This document shows positions 9,210 to 17,751 of a stretch of DNA of 64,000 nucleotides, in pieces. How positions within the stretch are numbered: the first letter of the stretch is position 1; every line of letters begins with the position of its first letter. Location: assembly GCA_028877215.1 (NCBI GenBank), contig JAPPFJ010000005.1, positions 283,444 through 347,443 on the forward strand, written 5' to 3'. The notes beneath the pieces are model-generated. The model saw only the letters and a list, made by a program, of their open reading frames with translations, did no database searches and was not told the DNA's origin. The DNA is from Gemmatimonadota bacterium. Its GTDB lineage: Bacteria; Latescibacterota; UBA2968; GCA-2709665. A program made the position numbers and the translations under genes.

Positions 9210-9241
9210 AGCGGAGTGGCGTCTTTGGCGCTCCGCTTTTT
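9210..9241. terminator. Bidirectional terminator between convergent genes
   Basis: AGCGGAG (9210-9216) pairs with CTCCGCT (9231-9237), extended inward by a wobble pair. TTTTT follows on the plus strand and a T-rich run on the minus strand, so it can end both the aldehyde dehydrogenase and the HU gene. I see nothing else in the 312-base gap 9035-9346. Confidence 0.7.
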
Positions 9242-9346
9242 GCATCTACTGTGGGACTGTCGTCCGGAATACCGGGTCTGCGAACTGCTGTACGGGCTGA
9301 CCCAATGGTTGAAGATTCATCCGCGGTACCGGCCGGGGATCCTTTT

Positions 9347-9676
9347 TCACCCGTGCGGTGGTTCGGATTCCTCCTGGCCCGAGGATTCCAGCGGCTTGTG
9401 GAGTGCTTTCTTGATGAGTACACCCGCTTTGAAGTAGCTTTTCTTTCGTGCGGGCACGTAGACGATTTCACCTGTCCGGGGGTTTCGGGCGGCAGGCTTG
9501 GGCTTGGTGTTTTTTACGCCAAGTACTCCGAAACCACGAATCTCGATGCGGTCACCGGAAATGAGGCTCTCGCGCATAGCCTTGAAAAGCGTATCTACAA
9601 CCTCGTAGGCGAGTTGCTTCTTGACGCCCAGCCGGTCGGAAATTTCGAGCGCCAGATCCTTTTTGGTTGTCGTCAT
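9347..9676 (-). CDS. HU/IHF-family DNA-binding protein
   Basis: 109 residues from ATG 9676, preceded by GGAGGGAC. It begins MTTTKKDLALEISDRLG and shows the family's dimer and beta-arm signature: GDRIEIRGFGVLGVK and ARNPRTGEIVYVPARKKSYFKAG. It is a nucleoid protein that bends DNA as a dimer. HU proteins usually have about 90 residues; this one has an acidic C-terminal extension (LESSGQEESEPPHG). An upstream in-frame ATG at 9802 would place the start inside the AT-rich promoter region and is rejected. Whether it is HU or IHF cannot be decided here. Confidence 0.93.
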   Translation of the reverse strand: MTTTKKDLALEISDRLGVKKQLAYEVVDTLFKAMRESLISGDRIEIRGFGVLGVKNTKPKPAARNPRTGEIVYVPARKKSYFKAGVLIKKALHKPLESSGQEESEPPHG

Positions 9677-9716
9677 TTTGTCCCTCCGTTTGGCCTGCTC
9701 GATCGAGCCGAAACAT

Positions 9717-9746
9717 AATATAGACCCAAAGTGCTGATTGCCGCAA
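9717..9746 (-). promoter_or_regulatory. Putative sigma-70 promoter of the HU gene
   Basis: On the minus strand TTGCGG (9746-9741) is followed 18 bases later by TATATT (9722-9717). This lies 41 bases upstream of the HU start codon, in an AT-rich stretch. Confidence 0.45.
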
Positions 9747-10181
9747 GAAAAAAATTTACTAGAAGTTACACGAATTTTCACCAACCCGGATCCGAAATTC
9801 AAGGCCGGGATATTTCCATAATCTATTGTTTTTAATGCATTTGTGTTTAAATTCGCCTATTTTATTGAATTTTAGACACTTACACGAATTATCTTCATAC
9901 GCATTCTGAGTTTTCGGCGTCGCGCGAACACTGTATCCGGCTCGATCCGCTGCAGGGAACAGACGATCCCGATGCGGATATTTCGGCGTTGTTGCAGGTC
10001 GACGGCGGTGTGCGAAATGCATGGAAATCGCCATTGCGGGTGTTGACTCGCGATTGGACAGGCGGTGACGGTAAGGGCGATGAAGGGGCAGGTTGAACGC
10101 AACCGGGGCGGTATCGTCAACCTATGCGAAAAGGTCCGGGGTTCCCCGCTGATTTCTGAATACCCTGCTGTGTTTCGAAAC
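9747..10181. other. Intergenic region, AT-rich in its first part
   Basis: Bases up to about 9900 are clearly AT-richer than the surroundings, consistent with upstream control sequence for the HU gene. The remainder to 10181 is of normal composition and holds no convincing reading frame, RNA gene or terminator. Confidence 0.4.
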
Positions 10182-11396
10182 TCAGCCGCGTCGTTGATCG
10201 TTAAGGGCCTCAATGAGCCGGTCGACATGGTCAAATCCGTTACAAATGTGGGTAGACACCCGGATCCAATGGGCGCCGTCAATGCGTTCCGCCGGCACGG
10301 TGATCCGATATCGCTCATAGAGGTCGAGGCTTTCGAATCCCGTGACGTGAAACGCCGAGATTGAACCGGACATGTCCGCCTTGGACGGTGTGAGAAGTCT
10401 TGCCCATCCAGTTGCCTTCATTCCTTCCCTCAGATAGGCCGCCAGTGTCCGGCCTCTACGTAGAATTCGACATTTACCGACCCGTTCCTGGAAGTCGACG
10501 GCTTCTCCGACTGCGGCAAAGGCGGCCTGGTCCCGGGTACCCCAGTTCTCGACTCCCCACATGAACGGTCGGTCGTTGATCCGGAGCATCCCGTCCCCGC
10601 CCCGTTTCGGACCCTCGCGGCTGTATCCCCAACTTACAATGACGTGATTCAATCGCTCCTGTGCGCGTGGCGACACGTAAAGAAACCCCGTACCCTTGGG
10701 CGCGCACAGCCACTTGTGGCAGTTGCCGCCGTAAAAGTCACATTCAAGGGAATCCAGGTCCAGCGGGATCATACCCGGCGCATGGGCACCGTCGACTGCG
10801 ATCATCGCGCCACGCTGGTGGGCGAGGCGGGCCAACGCTCCGACTGGCGTTATCCGGCCGGTACGGGTAAAGATATGGCTACAAAGTACCAGACGGGTGC
10901 GAACGGTAAATTCAGATTCAAATGCATCCAGTATGGTCTCGGGATTGTCAGCCGTTGGAGGGATTCTGGCGCGCTTCACCACAACCCCGTGCCGTCGTTC
11001 CGCCTGATGAAGGCAATGGTCGATTGCACCGTATTCATGGTTTGAGGCCAGAATCTCATCACCGGGCCGCCAGTCCAAGCCGTTAACCACCATATTGATG
11101 GATGCGGTGACGTTGCAGGTGAATGCGATGTCCTCCGGCGGGGCGTTAATAAAGTCACCCAAACGGCGGCGGCTTTCGTCCACGGCGTCCGTATTTTTCA
11201 CCCGATTCCGGATCGGGCTGCGTTCCACATCCTTCAGGATCGCGATCATCTTTTCGAAGACACGCCTGGGCTGCACGCCAACGGAGCCGGTATTGAGATA
11301 GATCTCATCGTCCGCGATCATAAAGGCTGTGCGAATCTTCTGCCAGTAGACTTCCTCGTCCGTGGAAGTCGGCCAGTTTGTGTCGCGCAAGTTCAC
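10182..11396 (-). CDS. Class V aminotransferase / isopenicillin-N-epimerase-like PLP enzyme
   Basis: 404 residues. The start is GTG at 11396, with AGGAGGT 5 bases upstream. The fold type I PLP pattern is clear: YLNTGSVGVQPRRV (N-terminal substrate loop), IAFTCNVTASINMV, ASNHEYGA, AVDGAHAPGMIPLDL (PLP-ring Asp and His) and GGNCHKWLCAPKG, with the Schiff-base lysine near residue 228. The pattern resembles the CefD/isopenicillin epimerase and cysteine desulfurase-like branch rather than IscS/SufS, because the mobile active-site cysteine loop is absent. Reaction and substrate are unknown. It is encoded alone, convergent to nothing and divergent from the formate dehydrogenase operon. Confidence 0.85.
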   Translation of the reverse strand: MNLRDTNWPTSTDEEVYWQKIRTAFMIADDEIYLNTGSVGVQPRRVFEKMIAILKDVERSPIRNRVKNTDAVDESRRRLGDFINAPPEDIAFTCNVTASINMVVNGLDWRPGDEILASNHEYGAIDHCLHQAERRHGVVVKRARIPPTADNPETILDAFESEFTVRTRLVLCSHIFTRTGRITPVGALARLAHQRGAMIAVDGAHAPGMIPLDLDSLECDFYGGNCHKWLCAPKGTGFLYVSPRAQERLNHVIVSWGYSREGPKRGGDGMLRINDRPFMWGVENWGTRDQAAFAAVGEAVDFQERVGKCRILRRGRTLAAYLREGMKATGWARLLTPSKADMSGSISAFHVTGFESLDLYERYRITVPAERIDGAHWIRVSTHICNGFDHVDRLIEALNDQRRG

Positions 11397-11747
11397 CCAA
11401 ACCTCCTGGAACGACGTTGAAGGAAATTGAGTCGCATGGGCCGGCGAAGACCGGGACGCCGAGCCGAGTGTTCCCGTTTATCCACAATTGTAATTTCCGG
11501 ACTGGCTGTTTCCAAGTCCTTTGTGAACGATTCCGTCGCCCGCCATTATTCAACCTGCAATGCCAATCCGCATTGACGGGTCGACGCGAAATCGGTCGCG
11601 AAGTCACGAGACTCGACCTGCCGTAACCCGCCTTGACAGCTACATTTATCTTGTCTATATTATTCCGAGTTGTCACAAGCGTCTCCCGCTGGCAGGATGC
11701 CGGTGGGCGTTATTTTCTGTAAAGTTCGCATCGACAGGGAGTGTGCA
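11397..11747. other. Divergent promoter region
   Basis: A 351-base gap between the aminotransferase (minus) and the formate dehydrogenase operon (plus). It holds the sigma-70 promoter at 11633-11661 and a leader of about 80 bases before ATG 11748. I see no riboswitch-like structure. Confidence 0.5.
11633..11661 (+). promoter_or_regulatory. Sigma-70 promoter of the formate dehydrogenase operon
   Basis: TTGACA (11633-11638), a 17-base spacer, then TATATT (11656-11661). This is a near-consensus housekeeping promoter. Transcription would start near 11668, which also argues that the true first codon is ATG 11748, not an earlier in-frame codon at 11670. Confidence 0.75.
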
Positions 11748-13481
11748 ATGGCGGACCCTTCGGACGCCGAACTGGTTCGACGCTGGAAAGACGAACCCGC
11801 GCCGCTGCTGCCGGTGTTGCACGCGTTCCATGATCGGGACGGATACGTCTCTGATGAAGCCATCCGGTCCATTTCTTCCGGGTTGAAAACACCACTTGCC
11901 GATTTATTCGGTACCGTGACGTTTTACCATCACATTTCCAGAACGCCCGGTGGACTCGATAGATTCCGCGTGTGCACCGGCCCGATATGCGTGCTCCGGG
12001 GGGCGCAGGAGATGTGCGACGCCCTGAACGGTGTCCCGATGGCGTGTGCGGGCAGGTGTGACGAACCGGTGCCGGTGATTCAGAACCACCGGGTTCTCGT
12101 GGGAACGCACGCCAGGCGCCTTCGGGAGGTCCCCACGCCGCTGCCGGCTGAAAACCCCGGCGGATTGGAGGAGTGCGTCTTTCGCCATATTCGCGCACCA
12201 AACCGTTCGAATCTCGAAGGGTATCACGCGACACGCGGGTACGAAGGCTTGGAGAGAGCAGTAACGCAGATGCGGCCGGCGGAGGTTGTGGAGCGGATTA
12301 CTGCGAGCGGGCTGGCCGGCCGGGGAGGGGCCGGCTTCCCCACGGGCGAGAAGTGGAAGGGTGTCGCGGGAGCTGCTGGCGGTCCGAAAACGGTCGTCTG
12401 CAATGCCGACGAGGGAGAACCCGGCTGCTTCAAGGACAGGGCCCTGATGGACTACGATCCGCACGCGGTACTGGAGGGAATGGTCATCGCCGCGTTCGCG
12501 ACCGGCGCCACGCGTGGGTTCATCTACCTGCGGTACGAGTATCCGCAAACGCTGAATATCCTCGAATGCGCCATCGAAGAAGCGGAGGCCGCCGGTCTGA
12601 TTGGCGATGGCATCCTGGGGACGGATTTCAACTTTCAGATACATATCCGTCGCGGGGGAGGGGCCTATGTGTGCGGAGAGGAAGGGTCGTTGCTGAACAG
12701 CCTGGAGGGCAGGCATCCGTTTCCGAGAAACCGGCCGCCGTATCCGGTAACCCACGGGTTTGAGGACCGGCCCACGGCGGTGAATAACGTTGAAACGCTG
12801 GTGGCTGTACCTCAGATCATCCGAAAGGGCGCAGACTGGTACCGAAATCTTGGATTGAACGGCCAGTCGGGCACCAAAGTTATCAGTTTGTCGGGCGATA
12901 TCGCGAATCCCGGCAATTACGAAGTCCCGTTCGGCTTGCCGCTGAGAACACTGCTTTACGATTGGGGCGGCGGCGCCCCTGACGGCCGGAACATCCAGGC
13001 GGTTACGATGGCGGGACTATCCGGCGGCTTTGTAGCGGGCGCCGCACTTGAAGCGACGCTGGACGAATCCAGCCTCCGCGGTTACGGGTCCTTTCTGGGC
13101 GCCGGGGGCATCATCGTCTTCGACGACAGCAGGGACATGGTGGAGGTTGCCCGCTGCGCGATGGCCTTTTTTGCGGACGAGTCGTGCGGCAAGTGTTTTC
13201 CGTGCCGCATCGGCACACGCCGGCTGGTCGAGCGGCTTGACGGCGATGGCGTCTCCGGGCAGGTCGGGCAATGGCGGGCAGAGGTACACGATATCGGCGA
13301 GACGATGATGGCGACCAGCGCGTGCGGCCTGGGTACGGCGGCGCCTCTGGTGACCGAGAGCCTGATTAAGTATTTTCCGGATCAGGTCGAGAGGCACGTG
13401 TTACAACAGGTGTCCGTTATGGTGCCGACGCCAACGTCCTTGTCCGGGAAGGCGGGGAGTGATGTCCAGAGAAAAAGATAG
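11748..13481 (+). CDS. NuoE-NuoF fusion, diaphorase subunit of NAD-linked formate dehydrogenase
   Basis: 577 residues starting at ATG 11748 (AGGGAG upstream). Residues about 1-140 are a NuoE-like thioredoxin-fold 2Fe-2S domain with cysteines in CTGPIC and CAGRC. Residues about 150-577 are NuoF-like: GRGGAGFPTGEKW (FMN/NADH site), CNADEGEPGCFKDR, GGGAYVCGEEGSLL, and the 4Fe-4S ligands in ESCGKCFPCR plus a distal Cys in SACGLG. In known NAD-dependent formate dehydrogenases these are separate subunits (FdsG and FdsB); here they form one chain. It passes electrons from the catalytic subunit to NAD. The downstream gene starts 22 bases before this stop codon, so the two are probably translationally coupled. 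Confidence 0.92.
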   Translation: MADPSDAELVRRWKDEPAPLLPVLHAFHDRDGYVSDEAIRSISSGLKTPLADLFGTVTFYHHISRTPGGLDRFRVCTGPICVLRGAQEMCDALNGVPMACAGRCDEPVPVIQNHRVLVGTHARRLREVPTPLPAENPGGLEECVFRHIRAPNRSNLEGYHATRGYEGLERAVTQMRPAEVVERITASGLAGRGGAGFPTGEKWKGVAGAAGGPKTVVCNADEGEPGCFKDRALMDYDPHAVLEGMVIAAFATGATRGFIYLRYEYPQTLNILECAIEEAEAAGLIGDGILGTDFNFQIHIRRGGGAYVCGEEGSLLNSLEGRHPFPRNRPPYPVTHGFEDRPTAVNNVETLVAVPQIIRKGADWYRNLGLNGQSGTKVISLSGDIANPGNYEVPFGLPLRTLLYDWGGGAPDGRNIQAVTMAGLSGGFVAGAALEATLDESSLRGYGSFLGAGGIIVFDDSRDMVEVARCAMAFFADESCGKCFPCRIGTRRLVERLDGDGVSGQVGQWRAEVHDIGETMMATSACGLGTAAPLVTESLIKYFPDQVERHVLQQVSVMVPTPTSLSGKAGSDVQRKR

Positions 13482-16200
13482 AGCCAATGCCGCCACGATG
13501 ACCCTGGACGGCGAGACGGTCTCGTTCTCCGACGGGGAAACCGTTTTCGACGTTGCGCAGCGGCACTCGAAATCCGTGCCGACCCTGTGTTACGACGACC
13601 GGCTGAAGCCCTTCGGAAGTTGCCGCCTCTGCGTGGTCGACGTGGAAGGCGCCCGAACCCCCATGGCTTCCTGCACCACGCCTGCGACACACGGGATGGT
13701 CGTTCGTACGGAAACGGATGCGATACAGAAGTATCGAAAGGTGTTGCTGGAGATGGTGGCGTCGGAAAATCCCGAGATCGACGTGGACCCTCTCAGCGGA
13801 TACGCTTCCCAGGAACTGAGCGCACTGGTGGATCGATACGGCGCACGGACCGGCCGGTTTGCGGGAACTCAGTCCGGACGCAGTAAGGAAGAGGACGACA
13901 ATCCGTTTCTGCTGCGGGACTACGACAAGTGTATCTCCTGCTACCGTTGCGTGCGCGTATGTGCCGAGCAGGAGGGAGACGACGCCATCAGCGTGATGAA
14001 CCGCGGCTTCGGTACGCAGATTGTAACCGAGTTCGACGGTCTGCTGAAAGATTCGTCCTGTACGTTCTGCGGGCAGTGCATTCAGACCTGCCCCACCGGC
14101 GCGCTCGCCGACAAAAAGGCTCTGCGCGGCGCCAGCGAACCGGGGAAGATCGAAAAAACGCGTACGATCTGCACGTATTGCGGGGTTGGGTGTTCCGTGG
14201 ACCTGATGACTAAAGGGGAGAGAATCGTGGGTATCCAGCCCGCGATGGACGGTCCGGCAAACCATGGCGCGCTCTGTGTAAAAGGACAGTTTGCATTCGA
14301 CTTCGTGCATCACCGAGATCGCCTGAAGGTTCCGCTTGTACGCCGGAGTGACGGCAGACTGCACGAAGCGAACTGGGATGAGGCACTGGATCGCGCGGCT
14401 CGCGGTTTCCTGGATGCTCGTGCGGAACACGGAAAGTACGGTGCGTATGGCGTGGCATCCGGCCGTGCACCGACAGAGGCCGCGTACCTGATGGGTAAAT
14501 TCATCCGCGCCGGCTTCGGTACCAACTACATAGACAACTGCAGCCGTGCCTGACACGCCCCAACGGTTGCCGGTCTGGCAGCCACGGTCGGAAGGGGCGC
14601 GATGTCGAATCCGCTGGTCGATATGGACAAGCCCGACGTGTTCTTCTGCATCGGGACAAACATGACCGAGTGCCATCCGGTGGCGGCCACGCGACTGAAG
14701 AAAGCAATTCGGGGCGGTGCAAAGCTGATCGTCGCGGATCCGCGGCGCATACCGCTGGCGGAGATGGCGGATCTGTATCTTCCGTTGCGTGTGGGGTCGG
14801 ATGTCGCTCTCCTGCTGGCAATGGCCCATGTCATTGCGCGGGAGGGTTTGATCGACAATGACTTTGTCAATAGCCGGACGGTGAAGTCTGAAGAATTCCG
14901 CGAGCACGTGAAGGAATATTCCCCGGAATGGGCCGAGCGGATTACGGGTGTACCGGCGAAGGATATCGAACTCGCCGCGATCTGGTTCGGTATGGCGGAC
15001 CGCGGCGCGATCTACTATACGCTGGGAATAACCGAGCATATCTGCGGCGTTGACAATGTCCAGTGCCTGTGTAATCTCGCGCTGATGACGGGAAACGTGG
15101 GGCGAGAGGGTACCGGCATCAATCCGATGCGCGGCCAGAACAATATCCAGGGCGCGGGCGATTCGGGAGCCGTTCCGGACAAATTCCCCGGGTTCCAACC
15201 GTGCGACGATCAGGAGAACGCGGCGAAGTTCTCACGGCTGTACGGTAAGCGTCTGGAAGCTGAAAAGGGGATCACGAAGGTGGCGGCATTGAACCTGTGC
15301 GGAGACAGGATCCGCGCGATGCTGATCGACGGAGAGAACACGGTCGTGTCCGATCCGGACAGGGCGCATTGCACGCACGCATTGCAGAGCCTCGACCACC
15401 TGGTGGTGATTGACATTTTCCTGACCGAAACGGCCGAACTCGCCGACGTCGTGCTGCCGGCCACCGCCTGGGGAGAGACGGACGGCACGTGTACAAATAC
15501 GGAGCGGCGCGTCCAGCGGCTGCGCGCCGCGGTCCCGCCCCCGGGAGAAGCCCGTCCTGACTGGTGGATCATCAGTGAGATGGCGAAACGCATGGGAACG
15601 CGCGGGTTCGAGTACGCCTCTGCTGAAGACGTGTTCAACGAATTGTGCAGTGTGTCTCCAATATACGCCGGACTGGATTGGGACCGGATAGAGCACGGCA
15701 AGTACCACTGGCCGGTCCCTGAGTTCGGACATCCAGGCACCCCCAGGTTGCACGAGGGCGAGTTCACAAACGGTCGGGGTATCTTCACGAAGCATCGTTA
15801 TCGCAATCCGGCGGAGACGGTCAGCGACGACTTTCCGGTATGGCTGACAACCGGCCGACGGCTGCAGGCCTACCATACGCGGACTCAGACCGGACGGGCG
15901 GCAGGAATGGACTATTTTCTTTCCGAAGAGACGCTGGAGGTACACCCTTCGGACGTGTCCGCATGGGGTCTTACCGACGGCGGCTGGTGTCGGATGTCCA
16001 GCGCGCGAGGTTCCATCAAAATCAAGGTGAAGGCGACACGGCAGTCTCCACCGGGCACGGTGTTCGCAAGTTTTGGCTTTAACGACGTACCGGTGAATAT
16101 CCTAACGGGATCGGGCTACGATCCGGTCACGGAGACAGCGGAATTGAAGGTATGCCCGGTTCGTATAGAAACAATTGTGCCCGAACCACATACATCCTGA
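13459..16200 (+). CDS. fdhA: Selenocysteine-containing formate dehydrogenase, catalytic subunit (TGA 14551 read as Sec)
   Basis: One gene of 913 codons interrupted by an in-frame TGA at 14551-14553 (codon 365). The frame continues unbroken to 16200. Formate is oxidised at a molybdenum or tungsten bis-pterin site whose ligand is this selenocysteine, in the context SRA-U-HAPTVAGL, matching FdhF-type enzymes. Domains: an N-terminal 2Fe-2S domain (CYDDRLKPFGSCRLC), two 4Fe-4S clusters (CISCYRCVRVC, CTFCGQCIQTC), a further 4Fe-4S at CTYCGVGC, then the molybdopterin domains (GTNMTECHPVA, DPRRIPLAE, GRRLQAYHTRTQTGRA). The start is GTG 13459 or ATG 13462. It forms an NAD-linked enzyme with the upstream NuoEF-like protein. 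The selA-D machinery must be elsewhere in the genome. Confidence 0.93.
14551..14587 (+). promoter_or_regulatory. Bacterial SECIS element downstream of the Sec codon
   Basis: Directly after the TGA the sequence can fold as GGU(U)GCC - GGUCU - GGC(A)GCC. Counting the U of UGA as 1, the bulged U at 17-18 and the apical loop G23-U24 fall at the same positions as in the E. coli fdhF hairpin recognised by SelB. Most bases from 1 to 26 match E. coli fdhF as I remember it. Confidence 0.85.
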
Positions 16201-16209
16201 GGATTAAAG

Positions 16210-17040
16210 TTGAATCCGGGGATTGCACAGCGCGTTGTTTCTAGGGTGGATGACGGCTGCCCGCCGCGTTCAACCCACGACGAACTCGCAGTTGAAGAAC
16301 CCCTGGAAATCCGCGTTGCGGGGGATGCGGTAGCCGTTACCATGCGTTCCCCGGGAGAAGACGCGCGGCTGGCCGTGGGGTTTCTGTTCTCTGAAGGGAT
16401 CATCGCGTCAGTCGAAGACGTGGGGCGGGTCTTTCACTGCGGACGGCCCGGGACCGAAGGATACGGTAACGCGATTGACGTACTTCCTGCGCCCGGACAC
16501 AGTCTGGATATCGAACGGGTAAGCGCCAGCCGGCGCGGCACACTCACCACGTCGGCGTGTGGTGTCTGTGGTCGGCAGGACATTGCGGACCTGGTGGCGC
16601 GCTGTCCGGTGTTGCCGCCCGGGCCGAAAATTCCGATGGAACTGCTCATCGAGTCGATGGAACGGATGACCCGGATTCAGCCCACGTTTTCCCATACCGG
16701 CGGCGTACACGCCGCCGCCGCATTCGATCGGGACGGCCGTGCGCTTGTATGCTCCGAAGACGTTGGACGCCACAATGCAGTGGACAAGACCGTCGGCGCC
16801 CTGCTTCTCGACCGGCTGGTGGGAGCGTCTGCGGGAGCCGCCTTGCTGACCGTGAGCGGAAGAGCGAGTTTTGAAATCGTACAGAAAGCGGCAGTCGCGC
16901 GAATTCCCGTAGTCGCAAGCGTTTCCGCGGCCAGCTCACTGGCGGTGGATCTTGCATCCGACGTGGGTATTACCCTCGCGGGGTTCGTTCGGAGGAAGGG
17001 TTTCAACCTGTACGCGCACCCCGAACGTGTCGCGCAATAA
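16210..17040 (+). CDS. fdhD: FdhD sulfurtransferase for formate dehydrogenase maturation
   Basis: 276 residues. The start appears to be TTG at 16210, ten bases after the fdhA stop, with GAGG at the junction. Family hallmarks are present: EEPLEIRV near the N-terminus, the flexible catalytic cysteine loop SACGVCG (about residue 119) and EDVGRHNAVDK (about 183). FdhD transfers sulfur from a cysteine desulfurase to the molybdenum cofactor before insertion into formate dehydrogenase, so its place in this operon is expected. It is cytoplasmic and of typical length. Confidence 0.94.
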   Translation: MNPGIAQRVVSRVDDGCPPRSTHDELAVEEPLEIRVAGDAVAVTMRSPGEDARLAVGFLFSEGIIASVEDVGRVFHCGRPGTEGYGNAIDVLPAPGHSLDIERVSASRRGTLTTSACGVCGRQDIADLVARCPVLPPGPKIPMELLIESMERMTRIQPTFSHTGGVHAAAAFDRDGRALVCSEDVGRHNAVDKTVGALLLDRLVGASAGAALLTVSGRASFEIVQKAAVARIPVVASVSAASSLAVDLASDVGITLAGFVRRKGFNLYAHPERVAQ

Positions 17041-17050
17041 GGAGCAGGCG

Positions 17051-17278
17051 ATGCCTATTTTCGAGTTCATCTGCGGAAGTTGCCGTCATCCCTTCGAGAC
17101 GCTGATTCAGGGCAGCCAGAAACCGAGTTGCCCGTCCTGCGGCAGCGGCGATCTCGAAAAGCAGCTATCGGTTTTCGCTGTAAACGGTGGCAGCGGTCAA
17201 ACCGATGCGAGTACGCTGCCGGGACCGTGCGGAACCTGCGGAGACCCCAGAGGCCCCGGCGCCTGTTCACTGAATTAG
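17051..17278 (+). CDS. FmdB-family zinc ribbon protein
   Basis: 75 residues starting at ATG 17051 (AAGGAGC upstream, 10 bases after fdhD). It begins MPIFEFICGSCRHPFETL and has paired CxxC motifs, CGSC and CPSCGS, forming the zinc ribbon typical of the FmdB family; a further CGTC pair lies in the C-terminal tail. FmdB was named as a putative regulator beside formamide or acetamide genes, but the biochemical role is unsettled. As the last gene of the formate dehydrogenase operon it may assist expression or assembly (inference). Confidence 0.88.
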   Translation: MPIFEFICGSCRHPFETLIQGSQKPSCPSCGSGDLEKQLSVFAVNGGSGQTDASTLPGPCGTCGDPRGPGACSLN

Positions 17279-17751
17279 CCTCAATTTGAGGGAAACAGCG
17301 CCGTGGCGCCGCGCCGCAGACTTCCGAAACTGACGCAGGGATCGACCGAGGGGATGATTTCTTCCGTCTACGTCCAGTGACCCGAAGCATCCCGGGTATC
17401 CTACGTCGAATCGCCTGAATTAACTCGCGTCTATTCGATTTAACGTCACCGTAAAACGACGAATCAAGATTGGGCTTTGGATCCCGGATCAGGAAACCGG
17501 GATCTTTTTTTATGTCCTTGAAATCGAAGCAATATTCGAAATAAGTCGTTCTTCTTCAGGGTTTACGGCGACATGAAGGTTGTGAGGATTGCATTTGTGC
17601 ATTCAGCCATTCCGGGCTATCTTTGGCGGCGTTGGTCCATTGTTGCGTCACCACCGTGCGAACGGCCCTCAGCGCGATTTTTGTGCCGTTCCGAACGAAC
17701 AGGAATGGTCGCCGGCCTGCCAGGCTGCCGGAGCATCGGAGCGTATTCCGC
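17279..17751. other. Intergenic region after the formate dehydrogenase operon
   Basis: It contains the terminator at 17479-17511. Short open frames downstream (17573-17751) lack a ribosome site and show no family resemblance, although one is in frame with the following homocysteine methyltransferase gene. I see no RNA gene. Confidence 0.45.
17479..17511 (+). terminator. Rho-independent terminator of the formate dehydrogenase operon
   Basis: GATCCCGG (17480-17487) pairs with CCGGGATC (17497-17504) across a nine-base loop and is followed by an unbroken run of seven T. Confidence 0.85.

Noticed and set aside
14551..14601. Formate dehydrogenase split into two genes or a pseudogene
   Set aside because: The frame is the same on both sides, the TGA sits at the FdhF selenocysteine position and a SECIS hairpin follows.
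13417..15198. Long minus-strand open frame opposite the formate dehydrogenase genes
   Set aside because: Its composition is that of an antisense shadow of a high-GC gene; the plus strand has full domain evidence.
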